Part shown: positions 1 through 7,440 of the stretch, piece by piece
Numbering within the stretch: the stretch's first letter is position 1
How the letters are laid out: every line of letters begins with the position of its first letter
Source of the DNA: Pseudomonas sp. 102515
GTDB taxonomy: Bacteria > Pseudomonadota > Gammaproteobacteria > Pseudomonadales > Pseudomonadaceae
Assembly (NCBI RefSeq): GCF_031085165.1
Contig: NZ_JAVHTY010000001.1
Span: forward strand, 682,001 to 746,000
DNA length: 64,000 bases
Direction of reading: 5' to 3'
Notes under the pieces: model-generated
Seen by the model: only the letters and a program-made list of their open reading frames with translations
Told to the model about the DNA's origin: nothing
The model's database searches: none
Translations under genes and position numbers: made by a program

Positions 1-808
1 GCTCGCCCGCCTCGATCACGGTGAAGTTGACCGAGGTCTTCTTCTCCGCATCGCCCAGGTTGCCCAGTTGCAGCACCTGATGCGCGACCTCGGTGGCGGC
101 GTTGCGCCCCAGCTCCGGGGAGACGCCGGCATGGGACGCCTTGCCCTTGACCTCCACCACGGCGGTGGCGCTGCCCTTGCGCCACACCACCAGGCCATCG
201 GCCGGCCGTCCTGGCTCCAGGTTCAGCGTTACGTCGTGCTGCTTGGCGGTGCTGGCGATCAGCTCGGTGGCCGCCTGGGAGCCGGTTTCCTCGCTGGCAT
301 CCAGCAACAGGGTGATCTGGCCGTAGTCCTTGAAGTCGAGCTGCTTGAGGATCTCCAGCGCCGCCAGGGCGACCACGATGCCGCCCTTGTCGTCGGACAC
401 GCCCGGACCATAGGCGCGCTTGTCATCGGTGTGATACGGCCGGGTCTTGGCGGTGCCTTCCTTGAACACCGTGTCCATGTGGGCCAGCAACAGGATCCTG
501 GCCTTGCCACTGCCCCTGAGCGTGGCGACCAGGTGCTGGCTCTTGTCCGGGGCGGTGTTGGGCACCTGTTGTACCGTGGCGCCGAGTTTCTTCAATTCCG
601 CGCTGACGAGCTTGCCCACTTCGCTCACGCCCGGCTCGTAGCCGGAACCCGAGTCGATGTTCACCAGTTGCTCCAGCAACGTGAGCGTCGGCGCCTTGGC
701 CTGCTCCGCGGCGGCCTGGATGCGCGCATCGAGCGCGGCACTGGCGGGCCCGGCGATGCAGCAGGTGAGAACGGCAGCGAGGGTGATGCGCAAGAACGGA
801 GCGGACAT
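1..808 (-). CDS. M20 family metallopeptidase (glutamate carboxypeptidase-like), 3' end outside window
   Basis: Reading from 808 to the left edge gives 269 codons without a stop. The N-terminus is a signal peptide (hydrophobic stretch about residues 8-20 ending in PASA/A), so the enzyme should be periplasmic. M20 metal motifs follow in order: LLAHMDTV (His110, Asp112), GPGVSDDKGG (Asp139/140) and DASEETGS (Glu173/174, catalytic base and metal ligand), then the start of the dimerisation lid. This matches the CPG2-type carboxypeptidases that remove C-terminal glutamate or act on short peptides; the substrate is inferred only. The ATG at 806-808 is preceded by AAGGAAAG at good spacing. The gene is transcribed away from the ABC cluster across a 505-bp gap, so joint function is speculative. 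Confidence 0.85.
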   Translation of the reverse strand, partial: MSAPFLRITLAAVLTCCIAGPASAALDARIQAAAEQAKAPTLTLLEQLVNIDSGSGYEPGVSEVGKLVSAELKKLGATVQQVPNTAPDKSQHLVATLRGSGKARILLLAHMDTVFKEGTAKTRPYHTDDKRAYGPGVSDDKGGIVVALAALEILKQLDFKDYGQITLLLDASEETGSQAATELIASTAKQHDVTLNLEPGRPADGLVVWRKGSATAVVEVKGKASHAGVSPELGRNAATEVAHQVLQLGNLGDAEKKTSVNFTVIEAGE

Positions 809-1313
809 CGGACTTTCCTTGTTGGCATTGTTGGATTAGTCAGACAACTGTAGTCGCAACAAGGACATAGGGGAAACCGACCTGTTTTGGGCCGTCCCGC
901 CAGACGTTCTGGTCATCGTCGCTGGAGGGCCAAGCCGTTCCCGGGCTTCGCCGGCTACCCGGTGGCTCCTTGGGCCAGGAGGGTGCGCCGACAGCCCGCT
1001 GCCGCACCGCCTATTCGCCGCACGGCAGGCCCAAGGCACCTACGCAGCGCCGAGCCGGAGGCCGCGTGCCTCATTTTCAGGCACGCACAGCCGCGCGGAC
1101 CCAAGACGTCTAGCACCGCGCTTTCCCCAGCGCCCCCTGCGTGCATCCGCGTCTGCAACCCTGGCGAAGCGGCTTCCAGGGCAGTCCTCCGCACGATTTT
1201 GGAGCAAAAAATTCAATAAAACTTACTATTGAATAAAATGATTCACTACCTTACTCTCGATCCGACGTCGTAAGGAAAAAGCCACTGACAGCACCGGAAA
1301 ATAGGGAGTGAAG
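809..1313. other. 505-bp intergenic region between divergent genes
   Basis: No convincing gene. The first 390 bases are GC-rich and hold one perfect hairpin, GCGTGCCT (1064-1071), loop CATTTTC, AGGCACGC (1079-1086), without a T-run. The last 110 bases turn abruptly AT-rich and carry a palindrome (1211-1234) and the ribosome binding site of the binding-protein gene; this is where the promoter of the ABC cluster is expected. Confidence 0.6.
1211..1234. promoter_or_regulatory. Perfect 8-bp inverted repeat upstream of the ABC cluster, candidate operator
   Basis: ATTCAATA (1211-1218), 8-base spacer, TATTGAAT (1227-1234). A further ATTC at 1241-1244 makes GAAT-N6-ATTC with the right arm. It lies in an AT-rich patch 80 bases before the binding-protein start. 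RpiR-family repressors bind AT-rich palindromes and one is encoded in this cluster, so it is the natural candidate; that assignment is inference. Confidence 0.5.
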
Positions 1314-2090
1314 ATGAAAGCGAAGATAGCGTTGGGCTTGCTCATGACCGCCGCAGTAGCCCTGCCCGCCTGGTCAGCCGACTGGACGGTGGGAGCCAAC
1401 GTCGGCAACGTGCCCTGGGAATTCCAGGGCGCCAAGGGAGACTTCGTCGGCTTCGAAGTCGATGTGGTGAAGGAAGTGGCGAAGCGGGCGGGCAAGAGCG
1501 TGGATTTCGTCAACATTCCCTTCAACGGGCTATTCAGCGCGGTGCAGTCGAAACGCGTCGATATCGCGATTTCGTCCATCACCATCACGCCCAAGCGCCT
1601 GGAATCGGTCGCCTTCGCTCAACCCTACTTCGACAGCGACCAGTCGCTGACCGCCCTGACCAACTCCAAGGTGAAGAGCCTCGCGGACATGAATGGCAAG
1701 GTCGTCGGTGTCGATACCGGGTCCACCGGCGACATGTGGATCGGCCAGCACCAGAACGAATACAAGTTCGCCGACGTCTCGCGCTACGAGGGGCTGTCAC
1801 CGGCCATGCTGGACCTGGGGTCCGGGCGCATCGATGGCTACCTGAGCGATATCCCCGCCGTCCTCTACTACATCAAGGACAAGCCGCAATTCACCATCGT
1901 CGCCCGCATTCCCACGGGTGAACGCTATTCGCTGATGCACGCCAAGGGCTGGCCCATGGGCGATCAGGTCAACGACATCATCAGCAAGATGAAGGAAGAC
2001 GGCACCCTGGGCGCCATCCACAAACAGTGGTTCGGTACCGAGGCCGCCAAGGAGTCGAGCACCCTGAAGGTCTCCGCCGCGCCCAAGTAA
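1314..2090 (+). CDS. ABC transporter substrate-binding protein, family 3 (polar amino acid type)
   Basis: 258-residue periplasmic binding protein. It has a signal peptide (about residues 4-22, ending PAWSA) followed by the SBP_bac_3 fold: VGFEVDVVKEVAKRAG is the typical early ligand-binding segment, DIAISSITITPKR the hinge motif and VGVDTGSTGDMW the second-lobe anion/ligand loop. I chose the ATG at 1314 because GGGAG at 1304-1308 sits five bases before it; a GTG at 1308 would overlap that site. It is first in a run with a permease, ATPase, aminotransferase, RpiR regulator and deacetylase. Family members bind amino acids, opines or related zwitterions; the ligand here is unknown. Confidence 0.9.
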   Translation: MKAKIALGLLMTAAVALPAWSADWTVGANVGNVPWEFQGAKGDFVGFEVDVVKEVAKRAGKSVDFVNIPFNGLFSAVQSKRVDIAISSITITPKRLESVAFAQPYFDSDQSLTALTNSKVKSLADMNGKVVGVDTGSTGDMWIGQHQNEYKFADVSRYEGLSPAMLDLGSGRIDGYLSDIPAVLYYIKDKPQFTIVARIPTGERYSLMHAKGWPMGDQVNDIISKMKEDGTLGAIHKQWFGTEAAKESSTLKVSAAPK

Positions 2091-2154
2091 GCCCTGCCGC
2101 TGCTGCAGGCCCGGGGCGAGGTCCGTTCGCCCCGGGCCGTGACCGAGGTATCCC

Positions 2155-2832
2155 ATGGATCTCCTGCAAACCTTCTTCAACTGGAACGTGCTGGTCGAAT
2201 CGCTGCCCCTGATGATCCGCGGCCTGGGCGTGACCGTTCTGCTGGGCCTCGTGAGTATCGTCCTGGGCCTGGTCGGCGGGCTGTTGCTGGCGCTGCTGCG
2301 CCTGTATTCCTACGCGCCGGTCCGACTGCTGGCGCGGATCTACATCGACATCATGAGGTCCATCCCGCTGCTGGTCCTGCTGGTCCTGATCTATTACGCG
2401 CTGCCCTTCGTCGGTATCCGCCTGTCCTCCTTCGCGGCAGCGGCCAGCGCGCTTTCCCTCGTGTCCTGCGCCTACAGCGCCGAGATCTTTCGCTCGGGCA
2501 TCGAAGCCATTCCCCGCGGTCAGTTCGAGGCGTCGGCCGCCCAGGGCATGAGCTTCTTCAACACCATGCGCGACGTCGTGTTGCCCCAGGCGATCCGTAT
2601 CGTGCTGCCGCCCATGACCAGCAACTGCATCAACGTCATGAAGGACACCGCCCTCGCCTCGGTGGTGGCGATGCCCGACCTGCTCAAGCAGGCGACCCAG
2701 GCCCAGGCCCTGGCGGCCAACCCAACCCCGCTGGTGGGCGCCGCCCTGCTCTATCTGCTGCTGCTGTTGCCCATGGTGCAACTGGTCAGCTGGGTCGAAC
2801 GGCGCAATGGCGCGGGAGGCAAGACCGCATGA
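2155..2832 (+). CDS. Polar amino acid ABC transporter permease (HisM/GlnP type)
   Basis: 225-residue inner-membrane permease with about five hydrophobic segments beginning near residue 18 ([20 protein letters not shown]). The HisMQ-type EAA loop that docks the ATPase reads [17 protein letters not shown] around residues 117-133. Only one permease is encoded, so the transporter probably works as a homodimeric channel with the ATPase downstream. The start ATG at 2155 follows a GAGGT-type ribosome site. Its stop overlaps the ATPase start by an ATGA junction, which implies translational coupling. Confidence 0.9.
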   Translation: MDLLQTFFNWNVLVESLPLMIRGLGVTVLLGLVSIVLGLVGGLLLALLRLYSYAPVRLLARIYIDIMRSIPLLVLLVLIYYALPFVGIRLSSFAAAASALSLVSCAYSAEIFRSGIEAIPRGQFEASAAQGMSFFNTMRDVVLPQAIRIVLPPMTSNCINVMKDTALASVVAMPDLLKQATQAQALAANPTPLVGAALLYLLLLLPMVQLVSWVERRNGAGGKTA

Positions 2833-3563
2833 GCACCCTGATCGACATCGAACACCTCGACAAGTACTACGGCAATTTCCAGGCGCTGAGCGACATCAAC
2901 CTGCAGGTCGAGGAAGGCGAGGTCGTGGTCATCCTCGGCCCGTCCGGCTCCGGCAAGTCGACGCTGATCCGCTGCATCAACCTGCTGGAGAACTACCAGC
3001 AGGGCCATATCCGCGTGGCCGGGGAAAGGGTCGAGAACGGACCGCGGCTGGCCAGTATCCGCAGCGAGGTGGGCATGGTCTTCCAGAGCTTCAACCTCTA
3101 TCCGCACCTGAGTGTCCTCGACAACGTGTCGCTGGCGCCGATCCGGGTGCGCGGCCTGAACCGGCGCGAGGTCCACGCCCGTGCGCGGGATCTGCTGGTC
3201 AAGGTCGGCATGGGCGATCACGCCCACAAGTACCCGAGCCAGCTGTCCGGCGGCCAGCAGCAGCGGGTCGCCATCGCCCGCACCATGGCCATGGAGCCCC
3301 GCGCCATCCTCTTCGACGAGCCCACCTCGGCGCTGGATCCGGAGATGGTCGGCGAGGTGCTCGATGTCATGCAGAACCTGGCCCGCTCCGGCGTCACCAT
3401 GGTCGTGGTGACCCATGAGATGGGCTTCGCCCGGCGCGTCGCCGATCGAGTGATCTTCATGGAGAGCGGCCGCATCGTCGAACAGAACACCCCGGAACCC
3501 TTCTTTACCGCCCCTCAGGAACCCCGCACCCGGGCCTTCCTGCAGGCCATCCTGCACCACTGA
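2829..3563 (+). CDS. Polar amino acid ABC transporter ATP-binding protein
   Basis: 244-residue cytoplasmic ATPase of the GlnQ/HisP type. Visible motifs: Walker [11 protein letters not shown]-loop [11 protein letters not shown], signature LSGGQQQR, Walker [13 protein letters not shown] and the switch histidine in VVVTHEMG. The open frame extends far upstream, but the ATG at 2829 overlapping the permease stop gives the normal family N-terminus ([12 protein letters not shown]). It energises import by the preceding binding protein and permease. Confidence 0.93.
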   Translation: MSTLIDIEHLDKYYGNFQALSDINLQVEEGEVVVILGPSGSGKSTLIRCINLLENYQQGHIRVAGERVENGPRLASIRSEVGMVFQSFNLYPHLSVLDNVSLAPIRVRGLNRREVHARARDLLVKVGMGDHAHKYPSQLSGGQQQRVAIARTMAMEPRAILFDEPTSALDPEMVGEVLDVMQNLARSGVTMVVVTHEMGFARRVADRVIFMESGRIVEQNTPEPFFTAPQEPRTRAFLQAILHH

Positions 3564-3583
3564 TACTGGCTGGAGAGAGTCGC

Positions 3584-4819
3584 GTGAATTCCCTCGATAT
3601 CGCATACGTTCGCAAGCAGTTTCCCGGTCTGGCCGGCGACTACGCCTTCATGGACAACGCCGGCGGTTCCCTGGTGTTGCAAGGGGTCGCCGACCGGGTG
3701 GCCGACTATCTGCTCAACAGCAGCGTCCAGCTGGGCGCCTCCTATCCGCCCTCGGTCGCGGCCGGCGAACGGGTGATGCAGGCGCGTCGCTCCGTCATGC
3801 AACTGATCAACGCGGCCCATCCCGACGAAGTCATCATGGGCGGCTCGACCACCCACCTGCTGCAGATACTCTGCCGCGCCATCGCGCCCTCGATCGCGCC
3901 CGGTGATGAAATCATCGTCACCAACTGCGACCACGAAGCCAACATCGGCCCCTGGGTCCGGCTCTGCGAAGACCGCGGAGCCACCCTGCGCGTCTGGCAG
4001 GTCGCCCCCGACAGCCTCGAGCTGGAACTGGACGACCTGCAGGCGCTGCTCGGCGACAAGACCCGCTATGTGGCGGTGACCCACGCCTCCAACATCCTCG
4101 GCTCGATCAATCCGGTCGCCGAGATCGCCCGCCGCGTCCATGCGGTGGGCGCGCAGCTGTGCGTGGACGCGGTGGCCTATGCGCCGCACCGGCTGGTCGA
4201 CGTGCAGGCCAGCGGCGCCGACTTCTACGTCTACAGCTTCTATAAGACCTTCGGCCCGCACTTCGCCGTGCTCTGGGGCCGTCGTGACCTGTTGCTGGAA
4301 CTTCCCAGCCTCAACCACTTCTTCATCGGCCAGGACGTGGTGCCCTACAAACTGCAACCCGGCAACGTCAACTATGAGCTGTCCTTCGGCTGCATCGGCA
4401 TCTCCGACTATCTGCTCGACATAGGCGACCGGCTCGGCGTCCAGGGTAGCGAGCGCGAGCGGATGCAGGCAGCATTCGACGCCTTCGAGATCCAGGAAGA
4501 TGTCCTGGCCGAGCGGCTGCTGGGCTTTCTGCGCCAGCGCCCCGGGGTTCGGGTCATCGGCAAGCCCAGTGTCCAGGCGCGCGTACCCACGATCAGCTTC
4601 GTGGTGGAGGGCGTGCGCTCGGAAGCCGTGGTGCGCGAGGTCGACGGACAGCGCATCGGCATCCGCTTCGGCGACTTCTATGCGCGGCGCCTGATCGAGG
4701 CCCTGGGCCTGGCGCCCCTGGGTGGGGTGGTGCGGGTGTCCCTGGCGCACTACAACACGCTCGAGGAGATCGACCGTCTCATCGCCGCGCTGGATCAGGC
4801 AATCACCAAATTGCGCTGA
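3584..4819 (+). CDS. Class V aminotransferase / cysteine desulfurase-like PLP enzyme
   Basis: 411 residues with the fold-type I PLP pattern: DNAGGS near residue 24, DHEAN (His117, ring stacking), CVDAVAYAPH (Asp195, pyridine nitrogen) and SFYKTFGPH with Lys221 as the probable Schiff-base lysine. The N-terminus and the unusual YKTFGPH lysine context resemble the cysteine-desulfurase-like VC1184 subfamily rather than IscS/SufS, and I see no clear counterpart of the mobile catalytic cysteine loop, so true desulfurase activity is doubtful. A GTG start follows GGAGAG. It lies 20 bases after the ATPase, so it is probably co-transcribed and acts on the imported compound. Confidence 0.8.
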   Translation: MNSLDIAYVRKQFPGLAGDYAFMDNAGGSLVLQGVADRVADYLLNSSVQLGASYPPSVAAGERVMQARRSVMQLINAAHPDEVIMGGSTTHLLQILCRAIAPSIAPGDEIIVTNCDHEANIGPWVRLCEDRGATLRVWQVAPDSLELELDDLQALLGDKTRYVAVTHASNILGSINPVAEIARRVHAVGAQLCVDAVAYAPHRLVDVQASGADFYVYSFYKTFGPHFAVLWGRRDLLLELPSLNHFFIGQDVVPYKLQPGNVNYELSFGCIGISDYLLDIGDRLGVQGSERERMQAAFDAFEIQEDVLAERLLGFLRQRPGVRVIGKPSVQARVPTISFVVEGVRSEAVVREVDGQRIGIRFGDFYARRLIEALGLAPLGGVVRVSLAHYNTLEEIDRLIAALDQAITKLR

Positions 4820-4855
4820 CTGGCGCCTCTACCTTCCACCTGCCGAGCGTTTTTC

Positions 4856-5725
4856 ATGGCCTTACCGGAAACCCTTGCGGAGCTGCGCGACTGCATAGCC
4901 GCCCAGCACGAACACCTGTCGGAGCGGCTGCGCGATGCGGCCCGTTTCCTCATCGACAATCCGCACGAGATCGCCCTCAGCACGGTCGCCGAGCTGGGCA
5001 GGCGCTCCAACATCGCCCCGGCGGCTTACATCCGGCTGGCCCAGGCGCTGGGCTTCGCCGGCTTCAAGGATCTGCAGCGGCTGTTTCGCGCGCCGCTGCA
5101 ACAGGCCGCCGATACCCACAGCGAGCGTATCCGGCATTACGGCGGGGAAAAGCTGCTGGACGATCCCAGTGACGTCGGCGCGATCCTGCGTGAATTCAGC
5201 CAGGCCAATATCGTGTCCCTGGAACACCTGGCGGAAGGCGACCAGCAGGCCAATATCGAAGCCGCCATCGCCCACCTGCAGGTCGCGCGCACGACCTTCG
5301 TCATCGGCCTGCGCCGGGCCTTCCCGGTGGCCGCCTACCTGAGCTACGCCCTGAGCCGGGTGGGCCGTCGCGCCGTGCAGATCAGCGGTGGCGGCGGCAC
5401 CCTGCCGGAACAGGTCAGCGCCATCGCCCATGACGATCTGCTGATCGCCGTGAGTTTTCCGCCCTACGCCCGGGATACCGTCGAGGCCTGCCGGCAGGCG
5501 CGCGAGGCGGGTGTGACGCTGGTGGCCATCACCGACACCGTGCTGAGCCCGATCGGGAAAATGGCGGAGACGGTGATAGAGGTCAACGATGCGGAGCTGC
5601 TCGGCTTTCGCTCGCTCACCGCGTCCTTCTGCATCGCCCAGACCCTGGCCATGGGGCTCGCCTTCAGCCAGGGCGATACCGATGGCGCCTTCGATCATGA
5701 CCGACTGAAGGACATCGACTGCTGA
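4856..5725 (+). CDS. RpiR/MurR family transcriptional regulator (HTH + SIS)
   Basis: 289 residues. The N-terminal HTH_6 domain (about 1-80) includes STVAELGRRSNIAPAAYIRLAQALGFAGFKDLQ, and the SIS domain (about 130-270) includes TTFVIGLRRAFPVAAYLSYAL and HDDLLIAVSFPPYARDT. SIS domains in this family often bind phosphosugars, but members linked to amino acid catabolism exist. It sits between two enzyme genes in the same orientation and is the obvious local regulator of this operon. Its ribosome site is weak, so its level may be low. Confidence 0.88.
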   Translation: MALPETLAELRDCIAAQHEHLSERLRDAARFLIDNPHEIALSTVAELGRRSNIAPAAYIRLAQALGFAGFKDLQRLFRAPLQQAADTHSERIRHYGGEKLLDDPSDVGAILREFSQANIVSLEHLAEGDQQANIEAAIAHLQVARTTFVIGLRRAFPVAAYLSYALSRVGRRAVQISGGGGTLPEQVSAIAHDDLLIAVSFPPYARDTVEACRQAREAGVTLVAITDTVLSPIGKMAETVIEVNDAELLGFRSLTASFCIAQTLAMGLAFSQGDTDGAFDHDRLKDIDC

Positions 5726-5777
5726 GCCAGCGCGCTCACCTTGTAGTTCACAACCATTACTTCAGGAGTAGATCCCG

Positions 5778-6680
5778 ATGCTGTCACCTGCACGCGATTT
5801 GGTGGGTTATGGAAGACAACGCCCGCAAGGTACCTGGCCCAACGGCGCCCGTCTGGCCATCAGCCTGGTGATCAACTACGAGGAAGGCTCCGAGCGCTCG
5901 CTCGCCATGGGCGATCCGGACCAGGAGTCGATGACCGAATGGGGCAGCTACGCCATCCCCGCCGGCACCCGCAACCTGGCCATGGAATCCATGTACGAAT
6001 ACGGCGCCCGCGTCGGCATCTGGCGGATCCTCGACATCCTCGACGAGCAGTCGGTGCGCGCGACCTTCCATGCCTGTGCGGTGGCCTTCGAACAGAATCC
6101 CGACGTCGCCCAGGCGGCCGTCGCCGGTGGCCACGAGATCTGCAGCCATGGCTATCGCTGGGAGGAAGTCTTTCGCCTGAGCGAAGAAGAGGAGCGCGAG
6201 CACATCCGCCTCGCCGTCGAATCCTTCGAACGCACCTGTGGCAAGCGCCCGGTCGGCTGGTATTGCCGCTATGGCGCCAGCGTCCACACCCGTCGGCTGG
6301 TGAGCGAGGAAGGCGGCTTTCTCTACGACTCAGACGCCTACAATGACGACGTCCCCTACTTCGTCGAGGTCGAGGGCAAGCGCCATCTCGTCGTGCCCTA
6401 CACCGCCGACGTCAACGACTTCCGCTACTGGAACTCGCCCGGCCTGTCCCAGGCCTCGGACTTCTTCGAATACATGAAGGAAAGCTTCGAAGTCCTCTAC
6501 GAGGACTCCGCGACCGGACCGCGCATGATGTCGATCGGCCTGCACCCGCGCATGGTGGGCCGCCCGGGCCGGGTCCGGGCGATCAAGAGCTTCATCGAAT
6601 ACGCCAGGCAGTTTGAAGGGGTGTGGTTCGCGACCCGCGAAGAGATCGCCCGCGCCTGGCTGGAAAGGGCTGACGGCTAG
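5778..6680 (+). CDS. Polysaccharide deacetylase family protein, PuuE-like (cyclic amide hydrolase candidate)
   Basis: 300 residues, clearly paralogous to the PuuE at 42927-43835: both start with RDLxGYG, share INYEEGxER/LNYEEGGER, MESxYEYGxRxGxWRIL and GHEICSHGYRW, and end in the IGLHxRxxGRPGR block. The PuuE stretch GWYTGRTGPNTRRL is replaced here by GWYCRYGASVHTRRL, a change in the substrate-facing region. PuuE opens the allantoin ring without a classical metal site; this copy probably opens a different cyclic amide or ureide. AGGAG lies 9 bases before the ATG. It is the last gene of the cluster. Confidence 0.82.
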   Translation: MLSPARDLVGYGRQRPQGTWPNGARLAISLVINYEEGSERSLAMGDPDQESMTEWGSYAIPAGTRNLAMESMYEYGARVGIWRILDILDEQSVRATFHACAVAFEQNPDVAQAAVAGGHEICSHGYRWEEVFRLSEEEEREHIRLAVESFERTCGKRPVGWYCRYGASVHTRRLVSEEGGFLYDSDAYNDDVPYFVEVEGKRHLVVPYTADVNDFRYWNSPGLSQASDFFEYMKESFEVLYEDSATGPRMMSIGLHPRMVGRPGRVRAIKSFIEYARQFEGVWFATREEIARAWLERADG

Positions 6681-6807
6681 GCTGATCCCAGGGCGTCTGG
6701 AGGCGCATCTCAGGTCTCCTCGCTGTCGTCACCGTCCAGACGTGATGAGGACAACCGTCCTGGGGACATGGGGAACGCTGCCTGCCACGGATTACCGGGG
6801 TGCCGCT

Positions 6808-7259
6808 TCAGAACCGGGCGATCAGGACGACCCCGGCGATCATCAGGATCGCGCCCAGCAGCCGCCAGCCGTTGACCGCATGCTGCTCCATGGAAAACAG
6901 GCCGAAGTGATCGATGGCCAGGCTGGCGATGAGGTTCGCGGTGATGGTGACCCCGTTCACCGGCGCGGCGCCAAGGCGCTGGATGAACAGCAGACCGGCG
7001 AAGACCACCACCGCGCCGGCGATGCCACCCAGGGGTGCCCACCAGGGCATGTCGCCGATCTGGCTCACCGAGGGCAGCGGCCTGGGCATGCAGATGAACA
7101 GCCCGATCGCGACGAAGGTGACCATCACGAAGGACACCGAGGTCGCCAGCCAGGGATTGACCAGCGCCTTGTTGAGCGCAACCCTGGGCGGGACGGCGGC
7201 CGCCGCTGGTGGGCAGTCGCTGAGAGGCCCGGCCGCACGGCAATGGCCGTCGCGGCCTC
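6808..7259 (-). pseudogene. Truncated or frameshifted DMT family transporter (YdcZ/DUF606)
   Basis: Residues read from 7137 leftward (109 aa) match the C-terminal three quarters of YdcZ/DUF606 small membrane proteins: VVVFAGLLFIQRLGAAPVNG..., an HFG..EQHAVNGWRLLG segment and a final membrane helix. In the same frame homology continues upstream (ALNKALVNPWLATSVSF), but there is no ATG or GTG before it and a TGA stops the frame near 7260. The missing first helix seems to continue in another frame (AATAIAVRPGLSATA), so a frameshift is likely. If functional, translation would have to start at an internal GTG (7137) without the first helix. It is convergent with the deacetylase. Confidence 0.6.
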
Positions 7260-7440
7260 AGGTGAGAGACGGAGATGCCCATCGCAAACCGGCGGGCATC
7301 CCGTCACCCGCCTCGCTTCGATGCTCGCTATACTGGCCGCGCGCGGCCTGTGACGAATCCCTCTGGCATCCGTGCTGGAGGCTTGAGCCTGTCGCTCGCC
7401 ACCTTCCCGTTGCCCAGGCAGGCACCGTACGAGCGAACCG

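Noticed and set aside
1314-6680. Reading the left cluster as a second allantoin pathway
   Set aside because: Only the deacetylase is related to the urate genes; no uraH, uraD, alc or allA homologue is present there.
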